NCBI GenBank assembly: GCA_001443545.1
Contig: LMAD01000002.1
Location: 1-64,000, forward strand
Direction of reading: 5' to 3'
Origin: Acidimicrobiaceae bacterium RAAP-2
GTDB taxonomy: Bacteria; Actinomycetota; Acidimicrobiia; Acidimicrobiales; RAAP-2
DNA length: 64,000 bases
The position numbers and the translations under genes were made by a program. The notes beneath the pieces are model-generated. The model did no database searches. It saw nothing but the letters and a program-made list of their open reading frames with translations, and had not been told where the DNA came from. This document shows, piece by piece, positions 16,065 through 26,436 of the stretch (positions are counted from its first letter, which is position 1; every line of letters begins with the position of its first letter).

Positions 16065-16091
16065 TTAGCACTCTCATGTTGCGAGTGCCAA
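16065..16091 (-). promoter_or_regulatory. CIRCE operator (HrcA site) of hsp20
   Basis: TTAGCACTC - 9 nt - GAGTGCCAA. The consensus is TTAGCACTC-N9-GAGTGCTAA, so there is one mismatch and exact spacing. It lies about 60 bp before the hsp20 start codon. Confidence 0.9.
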
Positions 16092-16254
16092 CGCAGCCCG
16101 AGCGATTGTTACCCTCATGATCAGCACTGTTGCACGATCGAGCGTCGATGGCGACGTAGGTGCAGCGGTCCGCGTGGTACCCGCCTAGCCATCGGCACGG
16201 GGGTGGTGGATCCCGCTACGGTCAGCGACGAAGGTGATCCGTGAAGGGGGCGTT

Positions 16255-16815
16255 ATGACCACTCTCAAGAACCGTCCAGGCAGTGCCTTGCTCGTGATCG
16301 ATGTCCAACAGGGCGTTGTTGCGAGCGCGTACGAACGTGACGCCGTCGTTAACAACATCGGTCGTGTCGTCGACCGGGCACGTCTTGAGGGGGTGCCGGT
16401 GGTGTGGGTCCAGCACCACGACGAAGGCCTCGTTCGCGGGAGCGAGGAGTGGCAACTCGTCCCCGAGCTACAGCGTGACGACACCGAGGTCCTCGTGGAG
16501 AAGAGCTACGGCGACTCCTTCGAGGACACCACACTCGAGGATGTCCTGTCGGGACTCAGCGTTGGGCGACTCGTCGTCGTGGGCGCACAGACTGACGCGT
16601 GCATTCGCTCGACACTGCACGGAGCGTTCGTACGAGGCTACGACGCGGTGTTGGTCAGCGACGCGCACACGACCGAGGACCTCACGCAGTGGGGCGCACC
16701 ACCCCCGGCCGCGGTCATCGCGCACACGAATCTCTACTGGAGCGATCAGTCAGCACCCGGTCGTACGGCCGGCACCGTGGAGGCCAAGGACGTGACGTTC
16801 GGCCCGCCAGTGTGA
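16255..16815 (+). CDS. isochorismatase family cysteine hydrolase
   Basis: 186 residues. The full catalytic set is visible: D in LLVIDVQQGV, K in LVEKSYGDSFEDT and C in GAQTDACIRSTLHGA, in contrast to the other family member at 11312. Such enzymes hydrolyse isochorismate, nicotinamide or related amides; the substrate here is unknown. The ATG has AAGGGGG upstream. Stand-alone gene. Confidence 0.9.
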   Translation: MTTLKNRPGSALLVIDVQQGVVASAYERDAVVNNIGRVVDRARLEGVPVVWVQHHDEGLVRGSEEWQLVPELQRDDTEVLVEKSYGDSFEDTTLEDVLSGLSVGRLVVVGAQTDACIRSTLHGAFVRGYDAVLVSDAHTTEDLTQWGAPPPAAVIAHTNLYWSDQSAPGRTAGTVEAKDVTFGPPV

Positions 16816-16860
16816 CGTCGGCGTCGTACCCGGCAGGCGGGCCGTCGCGAGGGCTCACGG

Positions 16861-17397
16861 CTAGGGGGTCATCGCCGGGCAGCCCACTCGACCGGCCTCG
16901 ATGCTGAGGATGGTCGATCGCGGGCCCGGTGGCGGTCCACTCGGAGCCAGGAACCCGTAGTAGCGGCCGGTCGGGATGCGGGCGAACCACGCGCCACCCT
17001 GGTTGCCACTGAGGCGAAGCCGGCGCCCAAAGATCCGGCGCGCCTGGGCCACGGTGTCACCAATGGCGAGCCCGTTGTCGGCACGAAGCGGGGTTCGCGC
17101 ATTGGCGGTGACCGAGTAACCGACGAAGACCCCGCGGTCCACAAAGACGATCACGCCACGCCAGGCCGCGGCGGCATCGACCCCGCATCGCACCGTGCCG
17201 GGCGCTGACGCGAGGGGGCTCGTCGGGCGCCCGAGCGTGGCGCCGAGGGTTCGTACGACCAGTGTCGCGCGCGTACCGAATCGAAGGTTGGCGAGTCCGT
17301 CACCGTGCAGGACAAGTGTCGGTGTACCGGCGGACGCGGCAATCGGACCGCACCCGATGAGCATCGCGACAACGAGATAGTGCCATCGTCGAGCCAC
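16861..17397 (-). CDS. exported protein of unknown function, possible lipoprotein
   Basis: 178 residues from GTG 17397 with GGGAGG 5 nt before it. The N terminus (VARRWHYLVVAMLIGCG) is a signal peptide with LIGC as a possible lipobox; alternatively cleavage follows ASA. The mature part resembles secreted actinobacterial proteins of 130-200 residues: GDGLANLRFGT, a TLG repeat, then a middle like LAIGDTVAQARRIFGRRL and a C-terminal YYGFLAPSG. No catalytic motif is recognised. It lies downstream of malic enzyme, same strand, 40 nt away. Confidence 0.65.
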   Translation of the reverse strand: MARRWHYLVVAMLIGCGPIAASAGTPTLVLHGDGLANLRFGTRATLVVRTLGATLGRPTSPLASAPGTVRCGVDAAAAWRGVIVFVDRGVFVGYSVTANARTPLRADNGLAIGDTVAQARRIFGRRLRLSGNQGGAWFARIPTGRYYGFLAPSGPPPGPRSTILSIEAGRVGCPAMTP

Positions 17398-17437
17398 GGG
17401 GCCTCCCAAGCACCACAACTTATCGGTACGTCGGGAC

Positions 17438-18829
17438 CTACTCGTCGGCGTGGGCGCGCGCGACCTTGCCGACTGCGTCCGCGACGGCCTTGGCGACGCT
17501 GGCGTTGAACACGGTGGGCACGATGTAATTGGCCGAGAGGTCGTCGGAACTGACCGCGTCGGCAATCGCGCGGCCGGCTGCGATCTCGACCTCTTCGGTG
17601 ATGCGAGTCGCGCCCGCGTCGAGCAGGCCACGGAAGATGCCCGGGAAGGCGAGGACGTTGTTGATCTGGTTGGGTTCGTCGCTGCGACCGGTTGCCACGA
17701 TCGCGGCGTGCCGACGGGCGATCTGTGGGTCGATCTCGGGGTCGGGGTTGGCCAGGGCGAAGACGATGGAGTTGGGCGCCATGACGGTGAGCTGCGCTTC
17801 GGTGACGAGGTTCGGCCCGGAGACGCCGACGAAGACGTCCGCCCCGCGCATCGCCTCGGTCAGGTCGCCGCGGCGCTTCTCGACGTTCGTGTGGGCCGCT
17901 AGCCAGCGACGGTCCTCGTCGAGGTTCGGGTCGTCCGCGTCCAAGATCCCGTGACGGTTCACCCCGATGATGTCACCGACACCCTCGGCCATCAGCAGCT
18001 TGGAGATCGCGACGCCGGCGGCCCCGACGCCGAGCATGACGACCCGCACGTCCTTCATCTCCTTGCCGACCACGCGTAGCGCGTTTCGTAGCGCGGCGTA
18101 GACGACGACCGCGGTGCCGTGCTGGTCATCGTGGAAGACCGGGATGTCGAGCAGGTCGCGCAGCCGTCGCTCGATTTCGAAGCACCGGGGCGCTGCGATG
18201 TCCTCGAGGTTGATGCCGCCGTACACCGGGGCGATGCACTGCACGATGCGTACGATCTCGTCGACGTCCTGGGTGTCGAGGCAGACCGGCCAGGCGTCGA
18301 TGTCGGCGAATCGCTTGAAGAGCAGGGCCTTGCCCTCCATCACCGGCAGGGCCGCCTCGGGCCCGATATTGCCTAGGCCGAGCACCGCCGACCCGTCGGT
18401 CACGACGGCCACGGTGTTGCGCTTGATCGTCAGCTTGCGCGCCAGACCCTTGTCCTTTGCGATGGCGTTCGATATGCGTGCGACGCCGGGGGTGTAGGCC
18501 ATGGACAGGTCGTCGCGGGTTTTAAGGGCGATCTTGGGCTTGACCTCGATCGTCCCGCCGAGGTGCATGAGGAACGTCCGGTCGCTGATGGCGTGCACCG
18601 AGGCACCGGCTACCGCTTCGACGACCTCGCCGAGCGCCGTTGCGTGCTCCTCGTTGCTGGCGTTGCAGGTCACGTCGACGACCATGTGCCCGTCGATTGG
18701 CTCGACGACGTCGAGGGCGGTCACGAGGCCACCGGCGTCGGCGACCGCGGTGGCGATGCTCGGAATCGTCGAGGCGACGTCAAGGATGACGCGCATAGTG
18801 ATGGAGTAGGAGGCGCTGGGCATGCTCAT
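17438..18829 (-). CDS. NAD(P)-dependent malic enzyme with N-terminal ACT domain
   Basis: Oxidative decarboxylation of malate to pyruvate in the cytosol. 463 residues: an ACT-type regulatory domain (about 1-85), the malic domain (AYTPGVARISNAI; GTAVVVYAALRNAL) and the NAD-binding domain (VVMLGVGAAGVAISKLL, VGVSGPNLVTEAQL, FALANPDPEI). ACT domains bind amino acids, suggesting allosteric control. I chose ATG 18829; the ribosome site is weak, and an in-frame start 33 nt upstream is possible. Confidence 0.9.
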   Translation of the reverse strand: MSMPSASYSITMRVILDVASTIPSIATAVADAGGLVTALDVVEPIDGHMVVDVTCNASNEEHATALGEVVEAVAGASVHAISDRTFLMHLGGTIEVKPKIALKTRDDLSMAYTPGVARISNAIAKDKGLARKLTIKRNTVAVVTDGSAVLGLGNIGPEAALPVMEGKALLFKRFADIDAWPVCLDTQDVDEIVRIVQCIAPVYGGINLEDIAAPRCFEIERRLRDLLDIPVFHDDQHGTAVVVYAALRNALRVVGKEMKDVRVVMLGVGAAGVAISKLLMAEGVGDIIGVNRHGILDADDPNLDEDRRWLAAHTNVEKRRGDLTEAMRGADVFVGVSGPNLVTEAQLTVMAPNSIVFALANPDPEIDPQIARRHAAIVATGRSDEPNQINNVLAFPGIFRGLLDAGATRITEEVEIAAGRAIADAVSSDDLSANYIVPTVFNASVAKAVADAVGKVARAHADE

Positions 18830-18961
18830 GGGGGGTTCACGGCTTTCTCGCAGGATGTACACGTACGGTGCCGTCGAATGCGCCCGATGGCACCGCGCTC
18901 CATGCTAGGTCGCGCGCTGTGGCGTCTCGGAGTGACGGAAGACCGTTACTCCGGGGTAACG

Positions 18962-19810
18962 CTACGCCCCGACGACCCGTACCGGCCGCCGATACAACGC
19001 GGGCCGGCGGAATCGCATCACGGCGATCTGCGCCCGTCGGCGTGACACCTCGTCGAGGTCGAGGGTGGCGGTGATGACCTGGGGCTCGTCGCCCGACGAC
19101 TCGGCGAGGATGACGCCCCACGGATCGACGATGAGGGCGTGGCCGAAGGTCGCGATGCCGTCGCTCGTCACCCCGGCCTGGGTCGCCGCCACGACGAAGG
19201 CGTGGTTCTCGATGGCCCGTGAACGAACGAGTACGTGCCAGTGACTCCGACCCGTCACCGCGTTGAAGGCGGCCGGTATCGCGAGTACGTCGGCCCCGTT
19301 GGCGGTCAACTCTCGGTACAACTCGGGAAATCGGACGTCGAAGCAGACCGAGAGGCCCACGGTGAAACGTTTGAGTCGAGCGACCACCAACTCCTCGCCC
19401 GCACTGAGGTCGTCGGATTCGCGGTGGGTGACGGCGCCGGGCACGTCCACGTCGAAGAGGTGCGTCTTGCGGTACGTCGCGAGGATCGACCCCGTCGAAC
19501 CGAGGAGCACGCTGGTGTTGGATGGTCGCTCGTCGTCGCGGCGCTCGAGCATGCTGCCGAGATGGAGGTGGATCCGTCGGCGTTTGGCGACCGCCGCCAT
19601 GCGAGTCGTCGTGGGTCCGGGAATCGGCTCGGCCACGTCGTTGAAACTCCGAGCCGGTCCGAGGTAGTTGAAGTACTCGGGAACCTGGACGTAGGTGGCG
19701 CCTTCGTCGGCCGCCAACTCGATCAGGGCGATCGCCGATTCGAGGTTCTGGTCGCGGTCCGGACCCGAGTTCATCTGAATCGCGGCGACGGTGAGCATCC
19801 TTGGCTTCAC
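18962..19810 (-). CDS. carbon-nitrogen hydrolase (nitrilase superfamily, Nit1-like)
   Basis: 282-residue cytoplasmic amidase. The Glu-Lys-Cys triad is visible: E in QVPEYFNYL, K in TYRKTHLFDVDVPG and C in LSVCFDVRFPELYR. The HLFDVDVPG text resembles Nit1/Nit2-type omega-amidases and deaminated glutathione amidases, so a metabolite-repair role is plausible. The GTG at 19810 has AGGAGG 5 nt upstream. It may be cotranscribed from the acyl-CoA ligase gene 45 nt upstream. Confidence 0.88.
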   Translation of the reverse strand: MKPRMLTVAAIQMNSGPDRDQNLESAIALIELAADEGATYVQVPEYFNYLGPARSFNDVAEPIPGPTTTRMAAVAKRRRIHLHLGSMLERRDDERPSNTSVLLGSTGSILATYRKTHLFDVDVPGAVTHRESDDLSAGEELVVARLKRFTVGLSVCFDVRFPELYRELTANGADVLAIPAAFNAVTGRSHWHVLVRSRAIENHAFVVAATQAGVTSDGIATFGHALIVDPWGVILAESSGDEPQVITATLDLDEVSRRRAQIAVMRFRRPALYRRPVRVVGA

Positions 19811-19854
19811 GGGTCCTCCTGTCCTACAGGCAATCTAACGGCCCTCAGGGGGAA

Positions 19855-21495
19855 CTACTCGGGCTCCGTCGCCGCGGCCGGTGGGGCGGTGTTGACGAGG
19901 GCGAGCCAGTCCCGTACCTCGTGCTTGCGGGTCTTGCCGGTGGCGGTCTTGGGGAGCTGGTCGGCGACGACAACCCGCTTGGGCACCTGAAACCCGGCGA
20001 GGTTCGCCTTCGCGTGGGCGATGACGAGGTCGGGCAGCGCCGTCGGATCGACCGAGCCGTCGGGCACGACGACGGCGCAGACCGCCTCACCCCAGTACTC
20101 GTCGGCCACGCCGACGATGACACTCTCGGCGACCCCGGGGGCCGAACTCACGATCCGCTCGACGTCGACGGACGATACGTTCTCACCGCCGGTCTTGATG
20201 ATGTCCTTCAGCCGGTCGGTGAACCAGACGACACCGTCGGCGTCGACGCGACCGATGTCGCCGCTGTGGAACCAGCCGTGGGCGTAGGCCATCGTGTTGG
20301 CGTCTCGGTTGTTCCAGTAGCCACTGGCGACGTGCGGACCGCGATAGGCGATCTCACCGACTTCTCCGACGGCCACGACTCGCCCGTCGAGGTCGAGGCA
20401 TTCGGTGCGAACGGTCGGGACCGACGGCCCCCACGATTCCGGGGCGCTCACCCGATGCTCGGGCCACTGCAGCACCGTGGCCGGCACTACCTCGGTCTGT
20501 CCGGAACCCAAGATGACCGCGGCGTTCGTGAAGACCTCGTCGACGCGATCGAGCAGGTCGCGGCTCATCGGGGCCATCGCGTACACGGCGCGGCGCACCG
20601 TACTCACGTCGCGCGGAGCGTGTTCGTGCTCTCGCACGACGCCGGCCCACATCATCGGCAACAGCATCATGTGGGTCACCCCGTGCGATTCCACGGCGTC
20701 GAGGACGTCACCGGCGTCGAAGGGACCCGGCAGGACGACCGTTCCGCCGGTAACGAGTACGGGGAGGCAGAGCGTGTTGAGCGCCGTCGTGTGGAAGAGC
20801 GGCAGGACGTTGAGCAGCACTGACGGGTCCGACCCCCAGTGGTGCTCCATCATCAGCGCGTTGGTCAGACTGGCGATGAGCACGCTCACGTGACTCACCA
20901 GCACGCCCTTGGGTCGTGAGGTCGTACCCGAGGTGTAGAGGCACTGCAAGGTATCGCGGTCCTCGACGAGCACGTCGACGTCTGGGTCAGGACCCTCGGC
21001 GGTCAACTCGTCCCAGGTGGTGACCGTGACCCCAGTGTTCGAGAACGTCGCGTCGCCGATCACCACCACCGTGGTGACCGATGGGAGGTTCGCCAGTAAG
21101 GGGTCGAGGATCGGTGCAAAGGCGGCGTCCACGACGACGACGGGGGAGGCGGCATCGGCGATGATCCACTCGATGTCCGACGGTGACAGCGTTACGTTGA
21201 CCGGCATCGCCACGAGCGAGACCTTTGCGCAGGCGAAGTAGGTCGCGAGGAACCGCCACGAGTTGCCCATCAGCATCGTGACCGGCAACTGGCGTTGACC
21301 GACCAGCCTCACCAGCGATGCGGCCAAGGATTCAGCGGTCTCGTTCAGGCGACGGTAGGAGATCCGTTCGGGGCGATCGATGATCGCGGCGCGTTCGGGG
21401 AACATCGCGGCGCAACGCCCGATGGCGTCGCCGACGCAGACGCGCGTCGCGAGGTTCACGTCCATCGGGTCGAGTCCGGAGAGATCTGGTTTCAC
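19855..21495 (-). CDS. AMP-dependent acyl-CoA ligase (FadD-like)
   Basis: 546 residues; activates a carboxylic acid to its CoA thioester via an acyl-adenylate. Motifs: P-loop-like LYTSGTTSRPKGVL, GSGQTEV, the hinge YRGPHVASGYWN and HSGDIGRVDADG, and the C-terminal catalytic Lys in KTATGKTRKHEVRDWL. GTG start with GAAAGGA upstream. It follows an acyl-CoA dehydrogenase by 31 nt, making a beta-oxidation-type pair for an unidentified acid. Confidence 0.92.
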   Translation of the reverse strand: MKPDLSGLDPMDVNLATRVCVGDAIGRCAAMFPERAAIIDRPERISYRRLNETAESLAASLVRLVGQRQLPVTMLMGNSWRFLATYFACAKVSLVAMPVNVTLSPSDIEWIIADAASPVVVVDAAFAPILDPLLANLPSVTTVVVIGDATFSNTGVTVTTWDELTAEGPDPDVDVLVEDRDTLQCLYTSGTTSRPKGVLVSHVSVLIASLTNALMMEHHWGSDPSVLLNVLPLFHTTALNTLCLPVLVTGGTVVLPGPFDAGDVLDAVESHGVTHMMLLPMMWAGVVREHEHAPRDVSTVRRAVYAMAPMSRDLLDRVDEVFTNAAVILGSGQTEVVPATVLQWPEHRVSAPESWGPSVPTVRTECLDLDGRVVAVGEVGEIAYRGPHVASGYWNNRDANTMAYAHGWFHSGDIGRVDADGVVWFTDRLKDIIKTGGENVSSVDVERIVSSAPGVAESVIVGVADEYWGEAVCAVVVPDGSVDPTALPDLVIAHAKANLAGFQVPKRVVVADQLPKTATGKTRKHEVRDWLALVNTAPPAAATEPE

Positions 21496-21526
21496 GCGAC
21501 GTCCTTTCGGGACCGGGCTTGGTTGG

Positions 21527-22672
21527 CTACACCGGGTAGCCGTCGAGCCGGGCGAGCACCTTTAACATCACCTCGTCGGCCCCACCGCCGATCGACGAGA
21601 GGCGCATGTCCCGGAAGAACCTCGCCGTCCAGTTCTCCTCCATGTAGCCCACGCCGCCGTGGAACTGTAGACAGAGGTCCGCGACGTCGCGGGCGAGGCG
21701 TCCCGCGGTCAGTTTGGCGACCGTCGCCATCCGGGTCACGTCCTCGCCGGCCATCAGGTCGGTCGCGCACTGGAGGTTGTGGCTACGCAGAAGGTCAACG
21801 CGCGCCGACAGCTCGGTCAGGCGAAAGGCGACGTACTGCTTCGTGGCCAACGGCTCACCGAACACCTCGCGGCTGAGTAGGTAGTCGCGAGTACGGTCGA
21901 GCGCGTAGCGACACTGGCCGACGATCGAGTAGGCCGCACTCATACGCTCCACGACGAACTGGCGCATCTGCTGTTCGAATCCTCGGCCGGGCGTCCCGAT
22001 CGTGTTCTCGACCGGCACGTGCACGTCGTCGAGGACGAGTTCGGCGGTGTCGGACGAACGATTGCCCAACTTGTCGAGTTTGCGAGAGACGCTGAAACCG
22101 GGCGTCGTCGTCGGCACGATGATCTGCGACATGCCGCGATAGCCACCCTCGTCGGAGGTACGAGCGAGCAGACAGACCCAATCGGCCTGGACCCCGTTCG
22201 TGATGTAGAGCTTGCGGCCGGTGATGACCCAGTCGTCACCGTCACGAACGGCCCGCGTGGTGATGGCCGCCACGTCACTACCGGCGTCGGGTTCGGTGAC
22301 CGCGATCGCCGCGACGGCGGTACCCGCGATCGCGGGTGCGAGGAAGCGCTCCTTGAGCTCGGCTGAGCCGAACTGGGCGAGGGCGGGGGTGGCCATGCTC
22401 GTCTGGACGCCGATGGCCATCGCGACTCCGGCCGCACCGATGCGACCGTACTCCTCACCGGCAATCAGTGAGAAGAGGTGGCTCGCTCCCTCGCCGCCGT
22501 AGGCCGGTTCGTACTCGAGTCCCAACAGTCCATAGGCCGCGAGCTGGGGGAACAGTTCGTGGGCGGGGAAGGTGCCCGCCCGCTCCCACTCGTCAACGTG
22601 AGGATTGATGACGTGGTCGACGAGTGACCGGACGGTCGATCGAAAGGCTTCGTGCTCGTCGGAGAAGCGCAC
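21527..22672 (-). CDS. acyl-CoA dehydrogenase
   Basis: 381 residues; FAD-dependent alpha,beta-desaturation of an acyl-CoA. Typical blocks: AIAVTEPDAGSDVAAI (flavin/substrate binding), ITGRKLYITNG, and the C-terminal QFHGGVGYMEENWTARFFRDMR with the usual RD ending. First gene of the ligase pair described at 19855. Upstream (22673-22943) is a divergent promoter region with the diguanylate cyclase gene. Confidence 0.93.
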   Translation of the reverse strand: MRFSDEHEAFRSTVRSLVDHVINPHVDEWERAGTFPAHELFPQLAAYGLLGLEYEPAYGGEGASHLFSLIAGEEYGRIGAAGVAMAIGVQTSMATPALAQFGSAELKERFLAPAIAGTAVAAIAVTEPDAGSDVAAITTRAVRDGDDWVITGRKLYITNGVQADWVCLLARTSDEGGYRGMSQIIVPTTTPGFSVSRKLDKLGNRSSDTAELVLDDVHVPVENTIGTPGRGFEQQMRQFVVERMSAAYSIVGQCRYALDRTRDYLLSREVFGEPLATKQYVAFRLTELSARVDLLRSHNLQCATDLMAGEDVTRMATVAKLTAGRLARDVADLCLQFHGGVGYMEENWTARFFRDMRLSSIGGGADEVMLKVLARLDGYPV

Positions 22673-22943
22673 GGCCGCAGCGTATCAGCGACTCGATTCT
22701 TCGTGCGAGACCGTCGAAGTCGAAAACCCTTGCACGGTTCGTCAACGTAGTAGTCCGAAAACACGTCAACTTACGGGGCCAAAATCCTGACTTCGACGCG
22801 TTCACGGTCCTGGATTCGATAACGACGTGGTGCGCGTTGGTTGGACTCGAGCACTTGGTTTGAACCGTTCAAACGCCGAACGACGATGTTACAATCGCTC
22901 GATTCCCGCCGGGAACGATCCGCGGATAGAGAGACCGGTCTAA

Positions 22944-24264
22944 GTGCGTTCGGTGAGTTTGCCCCTTCGGGATCGACGGTTCTGGGTTGTCCAGGCGATG
23001 GTCGCTGGCGTACTGCTCGTACACGTGTGGGGTGATATTGCCCGTGACCATGGTTCAATTCCCATCCCGGGCAACGTGTGGACATTGCTGCTCTTCATAC
23101 CGGTGGTGTATGGCGGGACCAACTTTGGTTTCGTGGGTTCGCTCGGCGCAGCAGTTAGCGGTGTGGCCGTGCTGGTTCCAGAAGCGTTATTCACTGACCA
23201 CACCGGAACAGGGTTATGGCAAGTTTGGGGCGTCCTCACCATCTTGACGATCTCCGCGTTGATCCTCGGTGACGGCTATGAACACGCTATCTCGCTCGCG
23301 CGTCAATCAGCCGAGGTCGCAGCGCTGCGCGATTCCGAGGAGCGATTTCGTTTGATGTTCGACGCAGCGCCTACCGGCATGGCGCTGGTTGACCTCGATA
23401 TGAACTTTCTGCGAGTCAACCCGGCGCTGTGTCAGATGGTCGGACGATCGGAGACCGAGGTTCTGCGTCTTGGTGTGATCGGGCTGACAGTCGAAGAGGA
23501 TCGAGAGATTTCGGTGGAGGGCTCTGCGAGCCGAAACGAATGTCTCGCAGTACACGAAGCGGTACCGACACGCTGATGGACGAGACATCACGGTACAGGT
23601 CACCTCGAACATGTTTCGAGACTCCGACGGCACTCCTCGCTATTACATCTCGCAGTTCCAAGACGTAACGGCGGCGCGTCGCGCAACAGACGAACTTACC
23701 TATCAGGCGTCGCACGACCCGTTGACGGGCCTCGCGAATCGGTCATTGTTCGATGAGCGACTCGCCCGGGCTATTTCGCGAGTTGGTGACGGTGACCATG
23801 GTTGGAATGCCGTGCTGATGCTTGACCTCGATGACTTCAAGGCCGTCAATGACACCTTCGGCCACCCCGCGGGTGACGAACTACTGGTTCAGATTGCTCG
23901 ACGCTTCGAACGGGTGACTCGTTCGTCGGACACGCTGTGTCGTCTCGGTGGAGATGAGTTCGTGTACTTGGTGGAGGGTATGACCTCTCCGCAGACCGCC
24001 AATGAGGTGGCTGAGCGTCTACTTCACCAATTCGACGAGCCATTCGATATTTTTGGCACCTCGCTCGTGCAGCGAGCCAGCGTCGGAGTCGCGACCGGCC
24101 CCGGCGACCTGGACGGCGAAGCACTCCTGCGAAACGCTGACGTGGCACTCTACGATGCGAAGCGTCGTGGTAAGGGTCGCCACGAAACGTTCGACGAGGC
24201 AACCCACGGTGATGTCGTGGTTAAATCCAGGATCGCCACGGACTTTTCGGTCGACGAGGCGTAA
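22944..24264 (+). pseudogene. membrane PAS-GGDEF diguanylate cyclase, split by a +1 frameshift
   Basis: The first frame (GTG 22944 to stop 23576) encodes three or four membrane helices (about residues 10-115) and the first half of a PAS domain (ERFRLMFDAAPTGMALVDLD). The second half continues in the next frame from about 23524 (LRAETNVSQYTKRYRHADG) through a complete GGDEF domain (ASHDPLTGLANR; RLGGDEFVYL) with an intact RxxD inhibitory site 5 residues before GGDEF. Removing one G near 23519-23521 restores one continuous protein of about 440 residues. It would synthesise cyclic di-GMP at the membrane. The shift could be a true mutation or a sequencing error. Confidence 0.85.
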
Positions 24265-24341
24265 TCACCGTTTGGCACGACCGCAAGATTGGCGAGTTGC
24301 AACATCGTGCCTCGGCTCTTTTCAAAAACGAGGGTTGCGAT

Positions 24342-24734
24342 TCACTGCGCCGAGTGATGATCTCCTACCTCGATGGGCGCGAGCGCGGCCATCTCGTCGT
24401 CGGTGAAGACCGTGGAGCGGATGAGGAAGCGAACGCCCTCAGGCGCTTCAACCGAGAATCCGCCCCCGCGTCCGGGCACGACGTCGACCAAGAGATGCGT
24501 GTGGGACCAGTACTCGAACTGGTCGGCCCCCATGTAGAAGGGCGTGTCGGCGACGACGCCGAGGTAGACGTCGCGCTGGCCGATACGGAATTCGCCGCGG
24601 GGGTAGCACATGGGGCTCGAACCGTCACAGCAGCCGCCCGACTGGTGGAACAGCAACGGTCCGTGCTGTTCCACCAGTCGGGCGACGAGTGCCGCCGCCT
24701 CGTCGGTGATGTCGACGCGACGAAGTTCATCCAT
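24342..24734 (-). CDS. DUF779 protein, partner of aldehyde dehydrogenase
   Basis: 130 residues. The family signature HQSGGCCDGSSPMCYP (paired Cys, metal-like) and GVVADTPFYMGADQFEYW identify DUF779, a family found next to aldehyde/alcohol oxidation genes. Function is unknown; the Cys cluster suggests metal binding or protection of the dehydrogenase (inference). It starts 2 nt after the aldehyde dehydrogenase stop, so both are on one message. Confidence 0.88.
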   Translation of the reverse strand: MDELRRVDITDEAAALVARLVEQHGPLLFHQSGGCCDGSSPMCYPRGEFRIGQRDVYLGVVADTPFYMGADQFEYWSHTHLLVDVVPGRGGGFSVEAPEGVRFLIRSTVFTDDEMAALAPIEVGDHHSAQ

Positions 24735-24736
24735 GA

Positions 24737-26254
<1,518 letters not shown>

Positions 26255-26436
26255 GATCCCCCCAATTTCTTCCTGGCGCCGGGGCGCCGAACTTCGGTTG
26301 CGTCTCTCGCAACCAGCGCATGGTACGGCCGACCAGGTTGGGAAAAGGTTGGGGGTTCGCGCTCTCGCCAGACGCCTCGCCTCGCGGTATGGTTCGCTCG
26401 GGTGGCCGGGTGATTGGTCACTGGGTCTGGGGGGCG

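Noticed and set aside
22673..22943. Small frames between the acyl-CoA dehydrogenase and the diguanylate cyclase
   Set aside because: They overlap the real genes or lack starts; the segment is a divergent promoter region.
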